Notes: generated by a model from the letters alone, not told the origin. Shown: positions 1 through 8,322, counted from the first letter of the stretch. The stretch is 57,824 nucleotides of DNA from Candidatus Blautia stercorigallinarum (GCA_019112785.1 DXIQ01000043.1:1-57824), one strand, 5' to 3'. A program made the numbers and translations.

Positions 1-59
1 AAAGTTGGATACAAAAGTTTTACATGTGTGGTTTTGAAGGTACAGTAATTGTAACAAGA

Positions 60-74
60 GCTTCTCTGAGAAGC
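60..74. other. Short perfect palindrome before the tRNA cluster
   Basis: The first 83 bases hold no gene. The only structure seen is GCTTCTC-T-GAGAAGC, a perfect 7-bp inverted repeat ending 9 bases before tRNA-Glu. It could be the tail of an upstream transcription unit or a processing hairpin in a longer tRNA precursor. The window starts too close to decide. Confidence 0.3.
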
Positions 75-83
75 GCATAAGAC

Positions 84-155
84 GGCTCCTTGGTCAAGCG
101 GTTAAGACATCGCCCTTTCACGGCGGTAACACGGGTTCGATTCCCGTAGGAGTCA
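84..155 (+). tRNA. tRNA-Glu (anticodon TTC)
   Basis: A full cloverleaf can be drawn. The acceptor GGCTCCT pairs with AGGAGTC (one G-U), the T-arm is ACGGG-TTCGATT-CCCGT, and the anticodon loop CTTTCAC puts TTC at 117-119. The discriminator is A155. The 3' CCA is not encoded, so a CCA-adding enzyme is needed, as for the other tRNAs here. It is first in a Glu-Cys-Asn cluster. Confidence 0.95.
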
Positions 156-168
156 TTTAAAAAAATAC

Positions 169-198
169 TTGCATATTTCTTAAATATGTGTGTATAAT
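169..198 (+). promoter_or_regulatory. Sigma-A promoter before tRNA-Cys
   Basis: TTGCAT at 169-174 and a perfect TATAAT at 193-198 are separated by 18 bp. The -10 box ends 9 bases before tRNA-Cys, so tRNA-Cys and tRNA-Asn can be transcribed independently of tRNA-Glu. Confidence 0.75.
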
Positions 199-207
199 AT
201 AGTATAC

Positions 208-278
208 GGCGCCATAGCCAAGTGGTAAGGCAAAGGTCTGCAACACCTCTATCACCAGTTCAAATCTGGTTGGCGCCT
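208..278 (+). tRNA. tRNA-Cys (anticodon GCA)
   Basis: The acceptor GGCGCCA (208-214) pairs with TGGCGCC (271-277), and the discriminator is T278. The anticodon GCA lies at 240-242 in the loop CTGCAAC. The T-arm is CCAG-TTCAAAT-CTGG. No encoded CCA. It lies 5 bases before tRNA-Asn, so the two are surely cotranscribed. Confidence 0.95.
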
Positions 279-283
279 CTTAT

Positions 284-356
284 TCCTCCTTAGCTCAGTC
301 GGTAGAGCATGCGGCTGTTAACCGCAGTGTCGTTGGTTCGAGTCCAACAGGGGGAG
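284..356 (+). tRNA. tRNA-Asn (anticodon GTT)
   Basis: The acceptor TCCTCCT (284-290) pairs with AGGGGGA (349-355), with one wobble. The anticodon GTT is at 317-319 in the stem GCGG/CCGC. The T-arm is GTTGG-TTCGAGT-CCAAC. The discriminator is G356 and no CCA is encoded. It is the last gene of the cluster and is followed at once by a terminator. Confidence 0.95.
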
Positions 357-360
357 TTGG

Positions 361-399
361 AAAGTCTCATGTTACATATGTGATGTGAGACTTTTTTTT
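361..399 (+). terminator. Terminator of the tRNA cluster
   Basis: AAAGTCTCAT pairs with the GTGAGACTTT arm and runs into eight T residues, a standard intrinsic terminator 4 bases after tRNA-Asn. Confidence 0.9.
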
Positions 400-472
400 G
401 TAAATTATTCGAAAATATTTTTTTAAAAGGCGTTGGAAATCAGTCAGACAACATTAAGAAAAGAGGAAAATA

Positions 473-700
473 ATGATATATACAGTATTAAATATAGAAG
501 AAGATCTGGACTACGGATGTGAGGAGAAAGCCGAAGATCAGCCGGTTATGGCTGTAGTTACTCTCAGATCCGAAGCAGGAGAGGAAAGCGCCCGGAAAAT
601 TCCGGACCGGCTCCTTTATGAAAGAGAGATTATCCAGGGAGATGAAGTAATCTTTGATGAAAATGATCAGATACAAAAATTAGAGCATATGCGTATTTAA
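473..700 (+). CDS. Small acidic protein of unknown function
   Basis: A 75-residue ORF begins at ATG after an AGAGGA ribosome binding site (spacing about 7). It is rich in Glu and Asp, with no signal peptide, membrane segment or cysteine pair, and looks like a small cytosolic beta-rich protein. It stands alone between the tRNA terminator and a convergent stem-loop. I do not recognise the family. A real gene is favoured by the ribosome binding site, the isolated position and the terminator 34 bases downstream. The reverse-strand ORF over the same bases has no such support. Confidence 0.6.
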   Translation: MIYTVLNIEEDLDYGCEEKAEDQPVMAVVTLRSEAGEESARKIPDRLLYEREIIQGDEVIFDENDQIQKLEHMRI

Positions 701-733
701 CTGAATATAACGGGAGATACAGAAAGATAAAAG

Positions 734-793
734 AAACTCTCTGCAGAATCAGCGGTTTTAGCAGTAAAACGGGATTTTGCAGAGAGTTTTTCT
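734..793. terminator. Bidirectional terminator between convergent genes
   Basis: AACTCTCTGCAGAATC and its complement ending GCAGAGAGTTTTT form a long stem. T-runs follow on both strands. It serves the 473-700 gene on + and the kinase-like gene 797-1393 on -. Confidence 0.8.
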
Positions 794-796
794 GAT

Positions 797-1393
797 TCAG
801 GATACGTCATCCTCTTCCAAAAGAGGCAGGATCCTTTTCATAGATTGATCAAATTCTTCATCTGATGAATTATGGAAGAGGATCAGGTCATGGCCTGCAT
901 CTAATCGTTCCAGAGGCTTGGGAATAGTAAAATCCACAGTTTTAATATACTCATCCCAGTGTTCCAGTTTCCAGGTATCCCGGTCAGAGTTCCTCTGGAT
1001 CATTCTTTCATGACATACTTCCGGATCGGTGACCACCCAGATAATGACTAGCTTGGCGCCTTTTGTACAGAGTTTGGTACGGAAACGTTCCAGAGTCTCC
1101 TCATTATGTACTTCTTTGGTAAATGGGGCATTGATCAGAACAATATCGTCGTATTCCAACGCTTCTACACCGATATCTACAATGGTTTCATACTCATAAT
1201 CCCGGATATTTTTTTCAAAGAAGTTGGAACTGCGGTTGATTTCTTCTCCTGCAGCTATAAAAACACGGTTTGACAGAGGGATAAGAGTATCCTTATCCAG
1301 ATACACTACATGTTTCAGATTTCTGGCAAGCTGTTTTGAAATATAGGTTTTTCCACAGGCAGGGGGAGATGTAACCAGGATCATTTTCTTCAT
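797..1393 (-). CDS. P-loop nucleoside-triphosphatase / kinase-like protein
   Basis: The 198-residue protein opens with a hydrophobic strand and a Walker A-type loop, PPACGKT (about residues 10-16), directly after the N-terminus. This is typical of small P-loop kinases and zeta-toxin-like or adenylate-kinase-like AAA proteins. A hydrophobic stretch ending in D (residues 81-89, DDIVLINAPF) may act as Walker B, and an Arg-rich region near residues 128-136 could be a lid. No antitoxin-like partner lies beside it. The ATG is preceded by AAAGGAGG with a 9-base gap. It is monocistronic between terminators. The substrate is unknown; ATP binding is well supported, the specific reaction is not. Confidence 0.7.
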   Translation of the reverse strand: MKKMILVTSPPACGKTYISKQLARNLKHVVYLDKDTLIPLSNRVFIAAGEEINRSSNFFEKNIRDYEYETIVDIGVEALEYDDIVLINAPFTKEVHNEETLERFRTKLCTKGAKLVIIWVVTDPEVCHERMIQRNSDRDTWKLEHWDEYIKTVDFTIPKPLERLDAGHDLILFHNSSDEEFDQSMKRILPLLEEDDVS

Positions 1394-1443
1394 TTGAGAT
1401 ACCTCCTTTTTTAAATCAGTATAGGTTTATACAGAAAAGATTG

Positions 1444-2319
1444 TCAAGTCTTGTCTTCCATATGTCTGGTAAGCAGTGTCAGGAAGCGTTTCAATACCGG
1501 ATGATCATGGTCGTATTGATAATATATGCCAAAGGATACCTTTGAAAGGCCGGTTACGGGAATGTAGCACAGACCAGGGTCTCTTGTATTGGGGATATCC
1601 GGATAGAGACTATAGCCGATCTGAGCTTTTACAAGAGTAAAGGCACTTTCAATACTTTCTGTGACAAACCGCTGTTCAGGTGGAAGGGTCATAAATATAT
1701 TATTCTGGATAGTAAAAACGGCGTCAGAAAGCTGACGGGGAGAACAGGTGATAAAGTTTCCAGTGAGCTGTTCTATTGTAAGGGTTTCGTATCTGGCCAG
1801 CGGATGTTTTGGAGAGCAGACACAGGCCATAGGGGCGCAGGAAAGCTCTCTGTACCACAGAGACGAAGCATTCTGTCCATATTTTATGCCCAGAGCTGCC
1901 ATGAGCTGGGTATTTTCTACCATTCCCAGAATAGAAGGGAATGGGATCATTCGTATGGAAGGACGGAGCAGAGGAAATTCCTGGGACAGTTCTTTTAAGA
2001 CAGGGGGGAAAAGATTCATTTCCGTATAGTTATGACATCCCAGCTCAAAAGGGATAAACCGTTCGTGTTTTCCCAGCCGCTCTTTTGCGGAAACCGCGGT
2101 TTTCAGGATCAGCTGGGCATCCGCAAAGAAGGAAATGCCCTCCTGGGTAAGGGTAACACTTTTGCTCGTACGATTAAATAATTTGACACCCAGTTCTTCC
2201 TCCAATGTCTGGATCTGATGGCTGACCGCCGGCTGAGTGATCTTCAGTACCCGGGAGGCTTTTGAAAAATTCAGATGTTCTGCTACAGTGACGAAACATT
2301 CTAATTGTACAGTATTCAT
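1444..2319 (-). CDS. LysR family transcriptional regulator
   Basis: At 291 residues this is the standard LysR length. Residues 1-60 form the winged helix-turn-helix, with the family pattern LNFSKASRVLKITQPAVSHQ-IQTLEEELGVKLF. The rest is a two-lobe periplasmic-binding-like effector domain. LysR proteins usually act as tetramers and regulate a divergent or neighbouring gene. Here the neighbours are a kinase-like gene on the same strand and a MarR/exporter operon facing away, so the target is not clear. A promoter (2438-2466) and a structured leader (2356-2413) precede it. Confidence 0.9.
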   Translation of the reverse strand: MNTVQLECFVTVAEHLNFSKASRVLKITQPAVSHQIQTLEEELGVKLFNRTSKSVTLTQEGISFFADAQLILKTAVSAKERLGKHERFIPFELGCHNYTEMNLFPPVLKELSQEFPLLRPSIRMIPFPSILGMVENTQLMAALGIKYGQNASSLWYRELSCAPMACVCSPKHPLARYETLTIEQLTGNFITCSPRQLSDAVFTIQNNIFMTLPPEQRFVTESIESAFTLVKAQIGYSLYPDIPNTRDPGLCYIPVTGLSKVSFGIYYQYDHDHPVLKRFLTLLTRHMEDKT

Positions 2320-2355
2320 AAGATTTTCTCCAAATCAGATAAAGAATATTGGGGA

Positions 2356-2413
2356 GGGTCCCAAGGTCTTATATCCACTTATAAGTAAGCTCATGTGTGT
2401 AGACCTCTGACCC
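2356..2413 (-). other. Stem-loop in the leader of the LysR gene
   Basis: GGGTC (2356-2360) pairs with GACCC (2409-2413) and AGGTCT (2364-2369) with AGACCT (2401-2406). A loop of about 30 bases between them contains the self-complementary ACTTATAAGT. The element starts close to the predicted start site of the LysR transcript, so it would be the 5' end of a leader of about 110 nt. No T-run follows it. It fits no riboswitch class I know. Confidence 0.4.
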
Positions 2414-2437
2414 CGGTATCATAAAATATCTTTATGA

Positions 2438-2466
2438 ATTTTATCATTTTTTCTCAGCAGGTTCAA
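2438..2466 (-). promoter_or_regulatory. Promoter of the LysR gene
   Basis: On the minus strand TTGAAC (2466-2461) and TAAAAT (2443-2438) are separated by 17 bp. Transcription should start near 2431, giving a leader of about 110 nt before the start codon at 2319. Confidence 0.65.
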
Positions 2467-2497
2467 GATTGAGGAGAATAAGAAAACCAAATAAGTA

Positions 2498-2518
2498 TCT
2501 ATAAACAAAGTTTATAGA
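2498..2518. promoter_or_regulatory. Operator-like palindrome upstream of the MarR gene
   Basis: TCTATAAAC (2498-2506), AAA, GTTTATAGA (2510-2518) is a perfect 9-bp inverted repeat. It sits just after a weak promoter-like pair (TTGAGG 2469-2474, TAAGTA 2492-2497). MarR proteins bind such palindromes, often their own, so this is a candidate autorepressor site for the MarR-exporter operon. A smaller palindrome, CGAACTGTTCG, lies at 2591-2601. The rest of the 2320-2647 intergenic region shows nothing else. Confidence 0.5.
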
Positions 2519-2647
2519 ATATAAGAATTTTGAATTTCACATTTTCCAAAATCTGCACTAGAATCATCTATGGACAAAAAAATGAGGATACGAACTGTTC
2601 GGGTTTGAATCAATCCATGAATAAACTTACAGGAGGTGCTCAAAAGA

Positions 2648-3160
2648 ATGACAGAAGATTTCAAAACAGAAGAGTTGCTCTTCATGGCCAGAAAAATCGG
2701 CATGGATCTGACAACGCTGATAGAATTTTATTTTAAAAATGAAGATATGAGTGGAATTCAGGCCTATTTTATGGTGTATATCCTGAGACATCATCCGGAA
2801 GGGACATATCTTACAGATATTGCCCGGGAGACCGGGGTCTCCAAGTCAACTCTGTCAGCCCTGATAAAAAAGCTGAGAGAAAAAGGTTATCTTTATTTTC
2901 AGGAAAATCCTTGTGATGTCCGTAAAAAGACAGTGCTCCCTACAGAAAAACTGAAGATTGAAGGAAATGCCTTTTTGAAGAAGGCGGAAGAAATGGAAGA
3001 CGAGATCTGCAGCGGGCTGAGTCGTCAGGAAAAAATACAGTTGTTGGAGCTGGAGCAGAAGTTGCTGGCTCAGCTGTCCAGGATGGAGCATGATGAAACA
3101 AAAAAAGACAGGAGGTTTATTTACCGTGAGAAAAGTTTTGCAACAGCTCAAACAGTATAA
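2648..3160 (+). CDS. MarR family transcriptional regulator
   Basis: The protein has 170 residues from ATG 2648, preceded by AGGAGG at 2631-2636 with an 11-base gap. The upstream GTG at 2636 would overlap that site and is not used. A winged helix-turn-helix spans about residues 40-105, including TYLTDIARETGVSKSTLSAL and KKLREKGYLYF, followed by dimerisation helices. MarR proteins are dimeric repressors released by small ligands or oxidation. The 3' end overlaps the first exporter subunit by 35 bases, so it almost certainly controls that exporter and is translationally coupled to it. A palindrome upstream (2498-2518) is the candidate operator. Confidence 0.9.
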   Translation: MTEDFKTEELLFMARKIGMDLTTLIEFYFKNEDMSGIQAYFMVYILRHHPEGTYLTDIARETGVSKSTLSALIKKLREKGYLYFQENPCDVRKKTVLPTEKLKIEGNAFLKKAEEMEDEICSGLSRQEKIQLLELEQKLLAQLSRMEHDETKKDRRFIYREKSFATAQTV

Positions 3161-4865
3161 GCGGGAGACCTTTCTATGTATCGGTTTGACCGCCCTTGAA
3201 GTCATTATGGAAATATTGATGCCCTTTATTACTGCTATGATCATTGACCATGGTCTTGAAGTAAGTAATCTGCCGGCAGTTTACCGCTATGGCATCATTA
3301 TGGTGCTTATGGCTTTTCTGAGCCTGTGTTTCGGCGCTATGGCCGGAAAGAATGCCGCAGGAGCTGCCTCTGGTCTGGCAGCCAATCTCCGTGAGGCGAT
3401 TTATACGAATATACAGACTTTTTCCTTTTCAAATATTGATAAATTCAGTGTGCCGGGACTGGTTACCCGTATGACAACGGATATCACCAATGTGCAGAAT
3501 GCTTTTATGATGATCATCCGTGTGGCGGTCCGGGCTCCTTTAAACCTGATATTCAGTTTTATTATGTGTATGATCATCAGTCCCAGGTTAAGCGCCATGT
3601 TTCTGATCGCCGTGGTATTCCTGGTGATCGTTATCGGATCCATCATGGTGGTCACACTGAGAATTTTCAATCAGGTATTCCGGAGATATGATGACTTAAA
3701 TGCCAGTGTACAGGAAAATGTATCTGCCATCCGTGTGGTAAAAGCATTTGTTCGTGAAGACTATGAAAATGTTAAATTTGCAAAAGCGTCCAAAATGCTT
3801 TATGACCTTTCTGTAAAGGCAGAAGGACTTCTGGCCTTCAATAACCCGGCTATGATGGTGGCTGTTTACTTCTGTATTATTTCTGTTTCCTGGTTCGGTG
3901 CCCAGTTTATCGTCGGCGGTTCCATGACAACAGGAGATCTTACCAGTCTGTTCAGTTACATTATGTCACTGCTGATGAGCCTGATGATGCTGTCTATGGT
4001 AGTGGTTATGATCAGTATGTCTATGGCAAGTATCCGCCGTATCAGCGAAGTTTTAAATGAAAAAGCTGATCTGACAGATCCGGAAGATCCTGTTATGGCT
4101 GTATCTGATGGACAGATTGATTTTAATCATGTGAATTTTTCCTATAAACATGGCAGCGGCAAGAACGCATTGTCAGATATTGACCTTCATATTAAGAGCG
4201 GCGAGACTATAGGAGTTATCGGAGGCACAGGTTCCGGAAAGAGTACTCTGGTGAATCTGATCTGCCGTCTTTATGATGTGGATGACGGATCTGTTTGTGT
4301 AGGCGGCGTGGATGTACGGAAGTACGATACAGAGGTTCTCAGAAATCAGGTTTCTGTGGTACTTCAGAAAAACACTCTGTTTTCCGGCACTATCCTGGAT
4401 AACCTCCGCTGGGGAAATCCGGATGCTACAGAAGAAGAGTGTATAGAGGCATGTAAGGCAGCCTGCGCCGATGAATTTATCGACCGGATGCCGGATGGGT
4501 ATCATACCAATATTGCCCGGGGCGGCGCTAATGTTTCCGGAGGTCAGAAGCAGCGTCTGTGTATTGCCAGAGCCCTTCTGAAGAAACCGAAGGTCCTGAT
4601 CCTGGACGACTCCACCAGTGCGGTAGATACGGCAACTGACGCCAGTATCCGGGCTGCTTTTGCTAAGGAGATCCCAGGAACTACCAAGATTATTATTGCC
4701 CAGCGTATTTCCAGTGTACAGTCCGCAGACAGGATCCTTGTACTGGACAACGGACGGATCGATGCTTTTGACACCCATGACAATCTGCTGAAGACCAATG
4801 CTATCTATCAGGAAATCTATCATTCACAGATGGAGGGCGGCGGCGATTTCGATCAGCCCGCTTAA
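3126..4865 (+). CDS. ABC exporter subunit with degenerate ATP site
   Basis: The protein is a 579-residue half-transporter: six membrane helices (about residues 1-310), then a nucleotide-binding domain with Walker A GGTGSGKST near 367 and signature VSGGQ. GTG 3126 is chosen because AGGAGG at 3110-3115 precedes it by 10 bases; the in-frame ATG at 3090 has no such site. The residue after Walker B is Asp (LILDD, D495) instead of catalytic Glu, and the switch His is Gln (IAQRIS, Q526). These changes mark the non-catalytic member of heterodimeric multidrug exporters of the BmrCD/LmrCD/TM287-288 type. The partner follows 25 bases later. Substrate unknown, probably drugs or lipids. Confidence 0.92.
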   Translation: MRKVLQQLKQYKRETFLCIGLTALEVIMEILMPFITAMIIDHGLEVSNLPAVYRYGIIMVLMAFLSLCFGAMAGKNAAGAASGLAANLREAIYTNIQTFSFSNIDKFSVPGLVTRMTTDITNVQNAFMMIIRVAVRAPLNLIFSFIMCMIISPRLSAMFLIAVVFLVIVIGSIMVVTLRIFNQVFRRYDDLNASVQENVSAIRVVKAFVREDYENVKFAKASKMLYDLSVKAEGLLAFNNPAMMVAVYFCIISVSWFGAQFIVGGSMTTGDLTSLFSYIMSLLMSLMMLSMVVVMISMSMASIRRISEVLNEKADLTDPEDPVMAVSDGQIDFNHVNFSYKHGSGKNALSDIDLHIKSGETIGVIGGTGSGKSTLVNLICRLYDVDDGSVCVGGVDVRKYDTEVLRNQVSVVLQKNTLFSGTILDNLRWGNPDATEEECIEACKAACADEFIDRMPDGYHTNIARGGANVSGGQKQRLCIARALLKKPKVLILDDSTSAVDTATDASIRAAFAKEIPGTTKIIIAQRISSVQSADRILVLDNGRIDAFDTHDNLLKTNAIYQEIYHSQMEGGGDFDQPA

Positions 4866-4890
4866 TTCAGAAAGGAGGAAAAACTGACTT

Positions 4891-6777
4891 ATGAGTAATA
4901 AACAATCAAGACCTGAAAAGACCTCAGCTACAAAGCTGATCAGCAGGGTCATCCGATATATGCTGCATTATTACAAAATTCCGTTTTTGCTTGTTATCGT
5001 CTGTATTCTGATCACGGCCATTGCAACAGTTGTAGGGGCTACCTTCCCCCAGACGTTAGTAGATGATTACATAACGCCTATGCTGGCCAATGGTTCCAAT
5101 GACTTCAACGGTCTGGCCGCTGATCTGGTACAGCTGGCCTGTATCATGGCTATAGGTGTTATCACAGCATTCAGCTACAACCGGATCATGGTAAATGTAA
5201 GCCAGGGAACCATGCGCCATCTGAGAGATGACCTTTTCCGGAAAATGGAAGCTTTGCCTATCAAATATTTTGATAACCATGCCCACGGCGACATTATGTC
5301 CGTGTATACCAATGATGTGGATACTCTGCGGCAGCTTCTCAGCCAGAGCATTCCTCAGATCATAAACTCTGTGATCACTATGGCGGCAACTCTGGTCACT
5401 ATGATCGTTTTAAATCCGGCTCTGACAGTGATCTCTATCCTGACAGCCGTGGTGATGCTGTTTGTTACCTCAAATTTCTCAAAGCTTTCAGGAAGATATT
5501 ATATCCGGCAGCAGATGGACCTGGGAACCGTGGACGGATTTATTGAAGAGATGCTGGATGGACAGAAAGTTGTTAAGGTGTTCTGCCATGAGCAGGCGGC
5601 TATGGCAGATTTTCATAAGGTAAATGAAGAACTGAGAAACAGTACCAATAAAGCCAATACCTATGCCAACCTGCTGATGCCGGTGAATGCCAATATCGGC
5701 TGGATCAGTTATGCGTTGGTGGCTATTATAGGCGCGATCCTGGGAATCAACGGACTGGCAGGTGTTACTATCGGAACCGTAGTAACCTTTGTGGGACTGA
5801 ATAAGAGTTTTACCAACCCCATCACCCAGGTCAGCCAGCAGATCAACTTTGTGGTCAACGCCGCAGCCGGCGCCCAGCGTGTATTTGATCTGATGGATCA
5901 GACACCGGAGAAAGATGAAGGCTATGTAGAACTGGTCAATGCAAAAGAAGACGAAAATGGAAACCTGACAGAGTCTGAAACAAGGACAAATCTGTGGGCA
6001 TGGAAACATCCTCACAAAGCAGAGGGGACTGTTACCTATACAAAACTGGAAGGTGCGGTTGTTTTTGATGATGTAGATTTCGGCTACACGGATGATAAGA
6101 TCGTCCTGCACAATATCAGTCTTTGGGCAAAACCGGGACAGAAGATCGCCTTTGTAGGAGCTACCGGTGCCGGAAAGACTACCATTACCAACCTGATCAA
6201 CCGTTTCTATGACATAGCAGATGGAAAGATCCGTTACGACGGTATCAATATCAATAAGATTAAAAAGCCGGATCTCCGCCGTTCTCTGGGTATGGTCCTT
6301 CAGGATACCCACCTGTTTACCGGTACGGTTATGGACAATATCCGTTACGGCAAGCTGGATGCTACAGATGAAGAATGTATCAAAGCTGCCAAGCTGGCGA
6401 ATGCCGACGGATTTATCCGCCGTCTGCCAGATGGATACAATACCCTGCTTACCGGAGACGGAGCTAATTTAAGCCAGGGACAGCGTCAGCTGCTGGCTAT
6501 TGCCAGAGCGGCTGTAGCAGATCCGCCGGCTTTGATCCTGGACGAGGCGACCTCCTCTATTGATACCCGTACTGAGAAACTGGTACAGGACGGTATGGAC
6601 GCTCTGATGAAGGGACGTACTACTTTTGTCATCGCCCACCGTCTGTCAACGGTTAAAAACTCTGACTGTATCATGGTCATGGAGCAGGGGCGTATTATTG
6701 AGCGCGGTACCCATGACGATCTGATCGCGGCAAAAGGCAAGTACTATCAATTATATACAGGAAATTTTGCAGATTAA
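4891..6777 (+). CDS. ABC exporter subunit with canonical ATP site
   Basis: The protein has 628 residues: six membrane helices, a charged linker of about 45 residues (about 350-395) longer than in its partner, and a nucleotide-binding domain with Walker A GATGAGKTT. The catalytic Glu (LILDEA, E552) and switch His (IAHRLS, H583) are intact. Its signature motif is LSQGQ, not LSGGQ. In a heterodimer this altered signature faces the partner's Asp-containing Walker B, giving one dead and one active ATP site, so the two genes complement exactly. AAAGGAGG precedes the ATG. It is the last gene of the MarR operon. Confidence 0.92.
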   Translation: MSNKQSRPEKTSATKLISRVIRYMLHYYKIPFLLVIVCILITAIATVVGATFPQTLVDDYITPMLANGSNDFNGLAADLVQLACIMAIGVITAFSYNRIMVNVSQGTMRHLRDDLFRKMEALPIKYFDNHAHGDIMSVYTNDVDTLRQLLSQSIPQIINSVITMAATLVTMIVLNPALTVISILTAVVMLFVTSNFSKLSGRYYIRQQMDLGTVDGFIEEMLDGQKVVKVFCHEQAAMADFHKVNEELRNSTNKANTYANLLMPVNANIGWISYALVAIIGAILGINGLAGVTIGTVVTFVGLNKSFTNPITQVSQQINFVVNAAAGAQRVFDLMDQTPEKDEGYVELVNAKEDENGNLTESETRTNLWAWKHPHKAEGTVTYTKLEGAVVFDDVDFGYTDDKIVLHNISLWAKPGQKIAFVGATGAGKTTITNLINRFYDIADGKIRYDGININKIKKPDLRRSLGMVLQDTHLFTGTVMDNIRYGKLDATDEECIKAAKLANADGFIRRLPDGYNTLLTGDGANLSQGQRQLLAIARAAVADPPALILDEATSSIDTRTEKLVQDGMDALMKGRTTFVIAHRLSTVKNSDCIMVMEQGRIIERGTHDDLIAAKGKYYQLYTGNFAD

Positions 6778-6781
6778 AGAT

Positions 6782-6818
6782 AAATGCCCGGGGCGGGAAA
6801 ATTCCGCCCCGGGCATTT
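6782..6818. terminator. GC-rich stem-loop between convergent genes
   Basis: AAATGCCCGGGGCGG and CCGCCCCGGGCATTT form a 15-bp perfect stem with a 7-base loop. The T-run after it is poor on both strands. It most likely ends the exporter operon and, from the other side, gdhA. Confidence 0.7.
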
Positions 6819-6824
6819 GAGCTT

Positions 6825-8084
6825 TCAGGGAAAAATCCCTTTCATTTTTTCTGCGGTCACCAGCTTCCTCAGGGCAACGATATAAGCTGCCATGCGGAAG
6901 GAGCAGTGACATTCTTCTTTGGTATCCAGAAGATTCTGGAAAGATTTACTCATGAGTTTTTCCAGCATTTCATTGACCTGGTCTCTGTCCCAGGTCAGTT
7001 CCTGGATATTCTGTACCCATTCAAAATAGGAAACGATCACGCCTCCGCTGTTGGCAAAGATATCCGGGATCAACGTGATGCCTCTCTTTTCCAGGATAGT
7101 GTCAGCCTCTTCCGTAGTGGGGCCGTTGGCTGCTTCTACGATATAAGAGCAGTTCAGTTTATCTGCATTATCGGCTGTGATCTGATTTTCCATGGCGGCG
7201 GGAACAAGCACATCACATTTACAGGTAAGAACCTCCTGGTTGGAGATATGTTCTACTCCAGGAGCATCGTAATCTTTCAGAAGCGTTCCAGGCTTTTCCA
7301 GAAAACGGGATATCTCATCAATATCCAGACCGTCTTTGCAGAAAAGTCCGCCGGAAATGTCGCTTATGGCAAGGACTTTAACCCCTCTGTGATAAAAGAC
7401 ACGGGCGGCATTGGCCCCCACATTTCCCATTCCCTGGATAGCAACAGTGGTGCCGGCCAGCTGTTTCCCATTCTGAGCCAGCAGGAGTTTGGTGCTGATG
7501 ACTACACCACGGCCTGTGGCAGAATTCCTTCCCCGGGATCCGCCCAGTTCTACAGGTTTTCCTGTTACCACCCCCGGACAGGGATGTCCTTTTAACTGAC
7601 TGTAAGTATCCAGAAGCCAGGCCATAGTCTGGGGATTGGTATTTACATCCGGAGCGGGGATATCTGTATCTGCTCCGATAATCGGGGCGATGGCGAAAGT
7701 ATAACGTCTTGTGAGATTCCTGAGTTCTCTGACAGAAAGACTGTGAGGATCTACCTTGATACCACCCTTCGCTCCTCCATATGGGATATCCGCGACAGCA
7801 CATTTTAGTGTCATCCAGGTGGCGAGAGCTTTGACTTCATTTAAGTCACAGTCCTGGTGATAGCGGATACCGCCTTTAAAAGGCCCGCGGATATTGGAAT
7901 GCTGCACCCGATATCCTTCAAAGACTTTGACGGTGCCGTCATCCATTTCAACAGGCAGATATACTTTGGTTTCACGCTGGGGATTTTTCAGGATCTCAAA
8001 CATAGACTGGTCAATATGGCCTATTTCCATGGCTTTTGTCATAGTGTCGATTACATTGGTATAGGGATCATAAGTATGTGACAT
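6825..8084 (-). CDS. gdhA: Glutamate dehydrogenase
   Basis: The 419-residue enzyme is typical of the small hexameric Glu/Leu/Phe/Val dehydrogenase family. It interconverts glutamate with 2-oxoglutarate and ammonia using NAD or NADP in the cytosol. The dimerisation domain contains GPFKGGIRYH (68-76) and the catalytic PYGGAKGG (101-108, Lys106). A Rossmann domain with GMGNVG follows near residue 220. AAAGGAG precedes the ATG. The promoter is overlapped by a palindrome (8141-8160), and an Lrp/AsnC regulator is divergently encoded; both suggest control by amino acid or nitrogen status. Cofactor preference cannot be read with confidence. Confidence 0.95.
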   Translation of the reverse strand: MSHTYDPYTNVIDTMTKAMEIGHIDQSMFEILKNPQRETKVYLPVEMDDGTVKVFEGYRVQHSNIRGPFKGGIRYHQDCDLNEVKALATWMTLKCAVADIPYGGAKGGIKVDPHSLSVRELRNLTRRYTFAIAPIIGADTDIPAPDVNTNPQTMAWLLDTYSQLKGHPCPGVVTGKPVELGGSRGRNSATGRGVVISTKLLLAQNGKQLAGTTVAIQGMGNVGANAARVFYHRGVKVLAISDISGGLFCKDGLDIDEISRFLEKPGTLLKDYDAPGVEHISNQEVLTCKCDVLVPAAMENQITADNADKLNCSYIVEAANGPTTEEADTILEKRGITLIPDIFANSGGVIVSYFEWVQNIQELTWDRDQVNEMLEKLMSKSFQNLLDTKEECHCSFRMAAYIVALRKLVTAEKMKGIFP

Positions 8085-8133
8085 GTTGTTCTCCTTTACT
8101 GTATATTTTGTCGCTGCGCATCAACTGTGTGCA

Positions 8134-8162
8134 ATGGTAGGACTTTTCCCTGGAAAAGTCAA
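8134..8162 (-). promoter_or_regulatory. gdhA promoter
   Basis: On the minus strand TTGACT (8162-8157) and TACCAT (8139-8134) have a 17-bp spacer. The transcript would start near 8127, giving a leader of about 45 nt before the gdhA ATG. Confidence 0.65.
8141..8160. promoter_or_regulatory. Operator-like palindrome on the gdhA promoter
   Basis: GACTTTTCC-CT-GGAAAAGTC is a perfect 9-bp inverted repeat covering most of the -35 box and the whole spacer. This is the classic place for a repressor. The binding protein is not known; the divergent Lrp/AsnC protein is one candidate. Confidence 0.55.
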
Positions 8163-8258
8163 TGAGCCGGGATAAGAACAAAAAACATTTATTTTTTTCT
8201 GCATATGCACTTTAAAATACAAAGAAATGGAAGTATATACTTAAAAAAATTAAGCACA

Positions 8259-8287
8259 TTGACAAAACAGAAGGCTGCTGTTATCCT
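8259..8287 (+). promoter_or_regulatory. Promoter reading toward the Lrp gene
   Basis: A perfect TTGACA (8259-8264) and TATCCT (8282-8287) have a 17-bp spacer. Transcription should start near 8294, about 160 nt before the Lrp start codon, and it runs straight into the stem-loop at 8323-8363. Confidence 0.7.
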
Positions 8288-8322
8288 TAAGCGGTAGACA
8301 GCAGATAAATAAAAAAGATACG

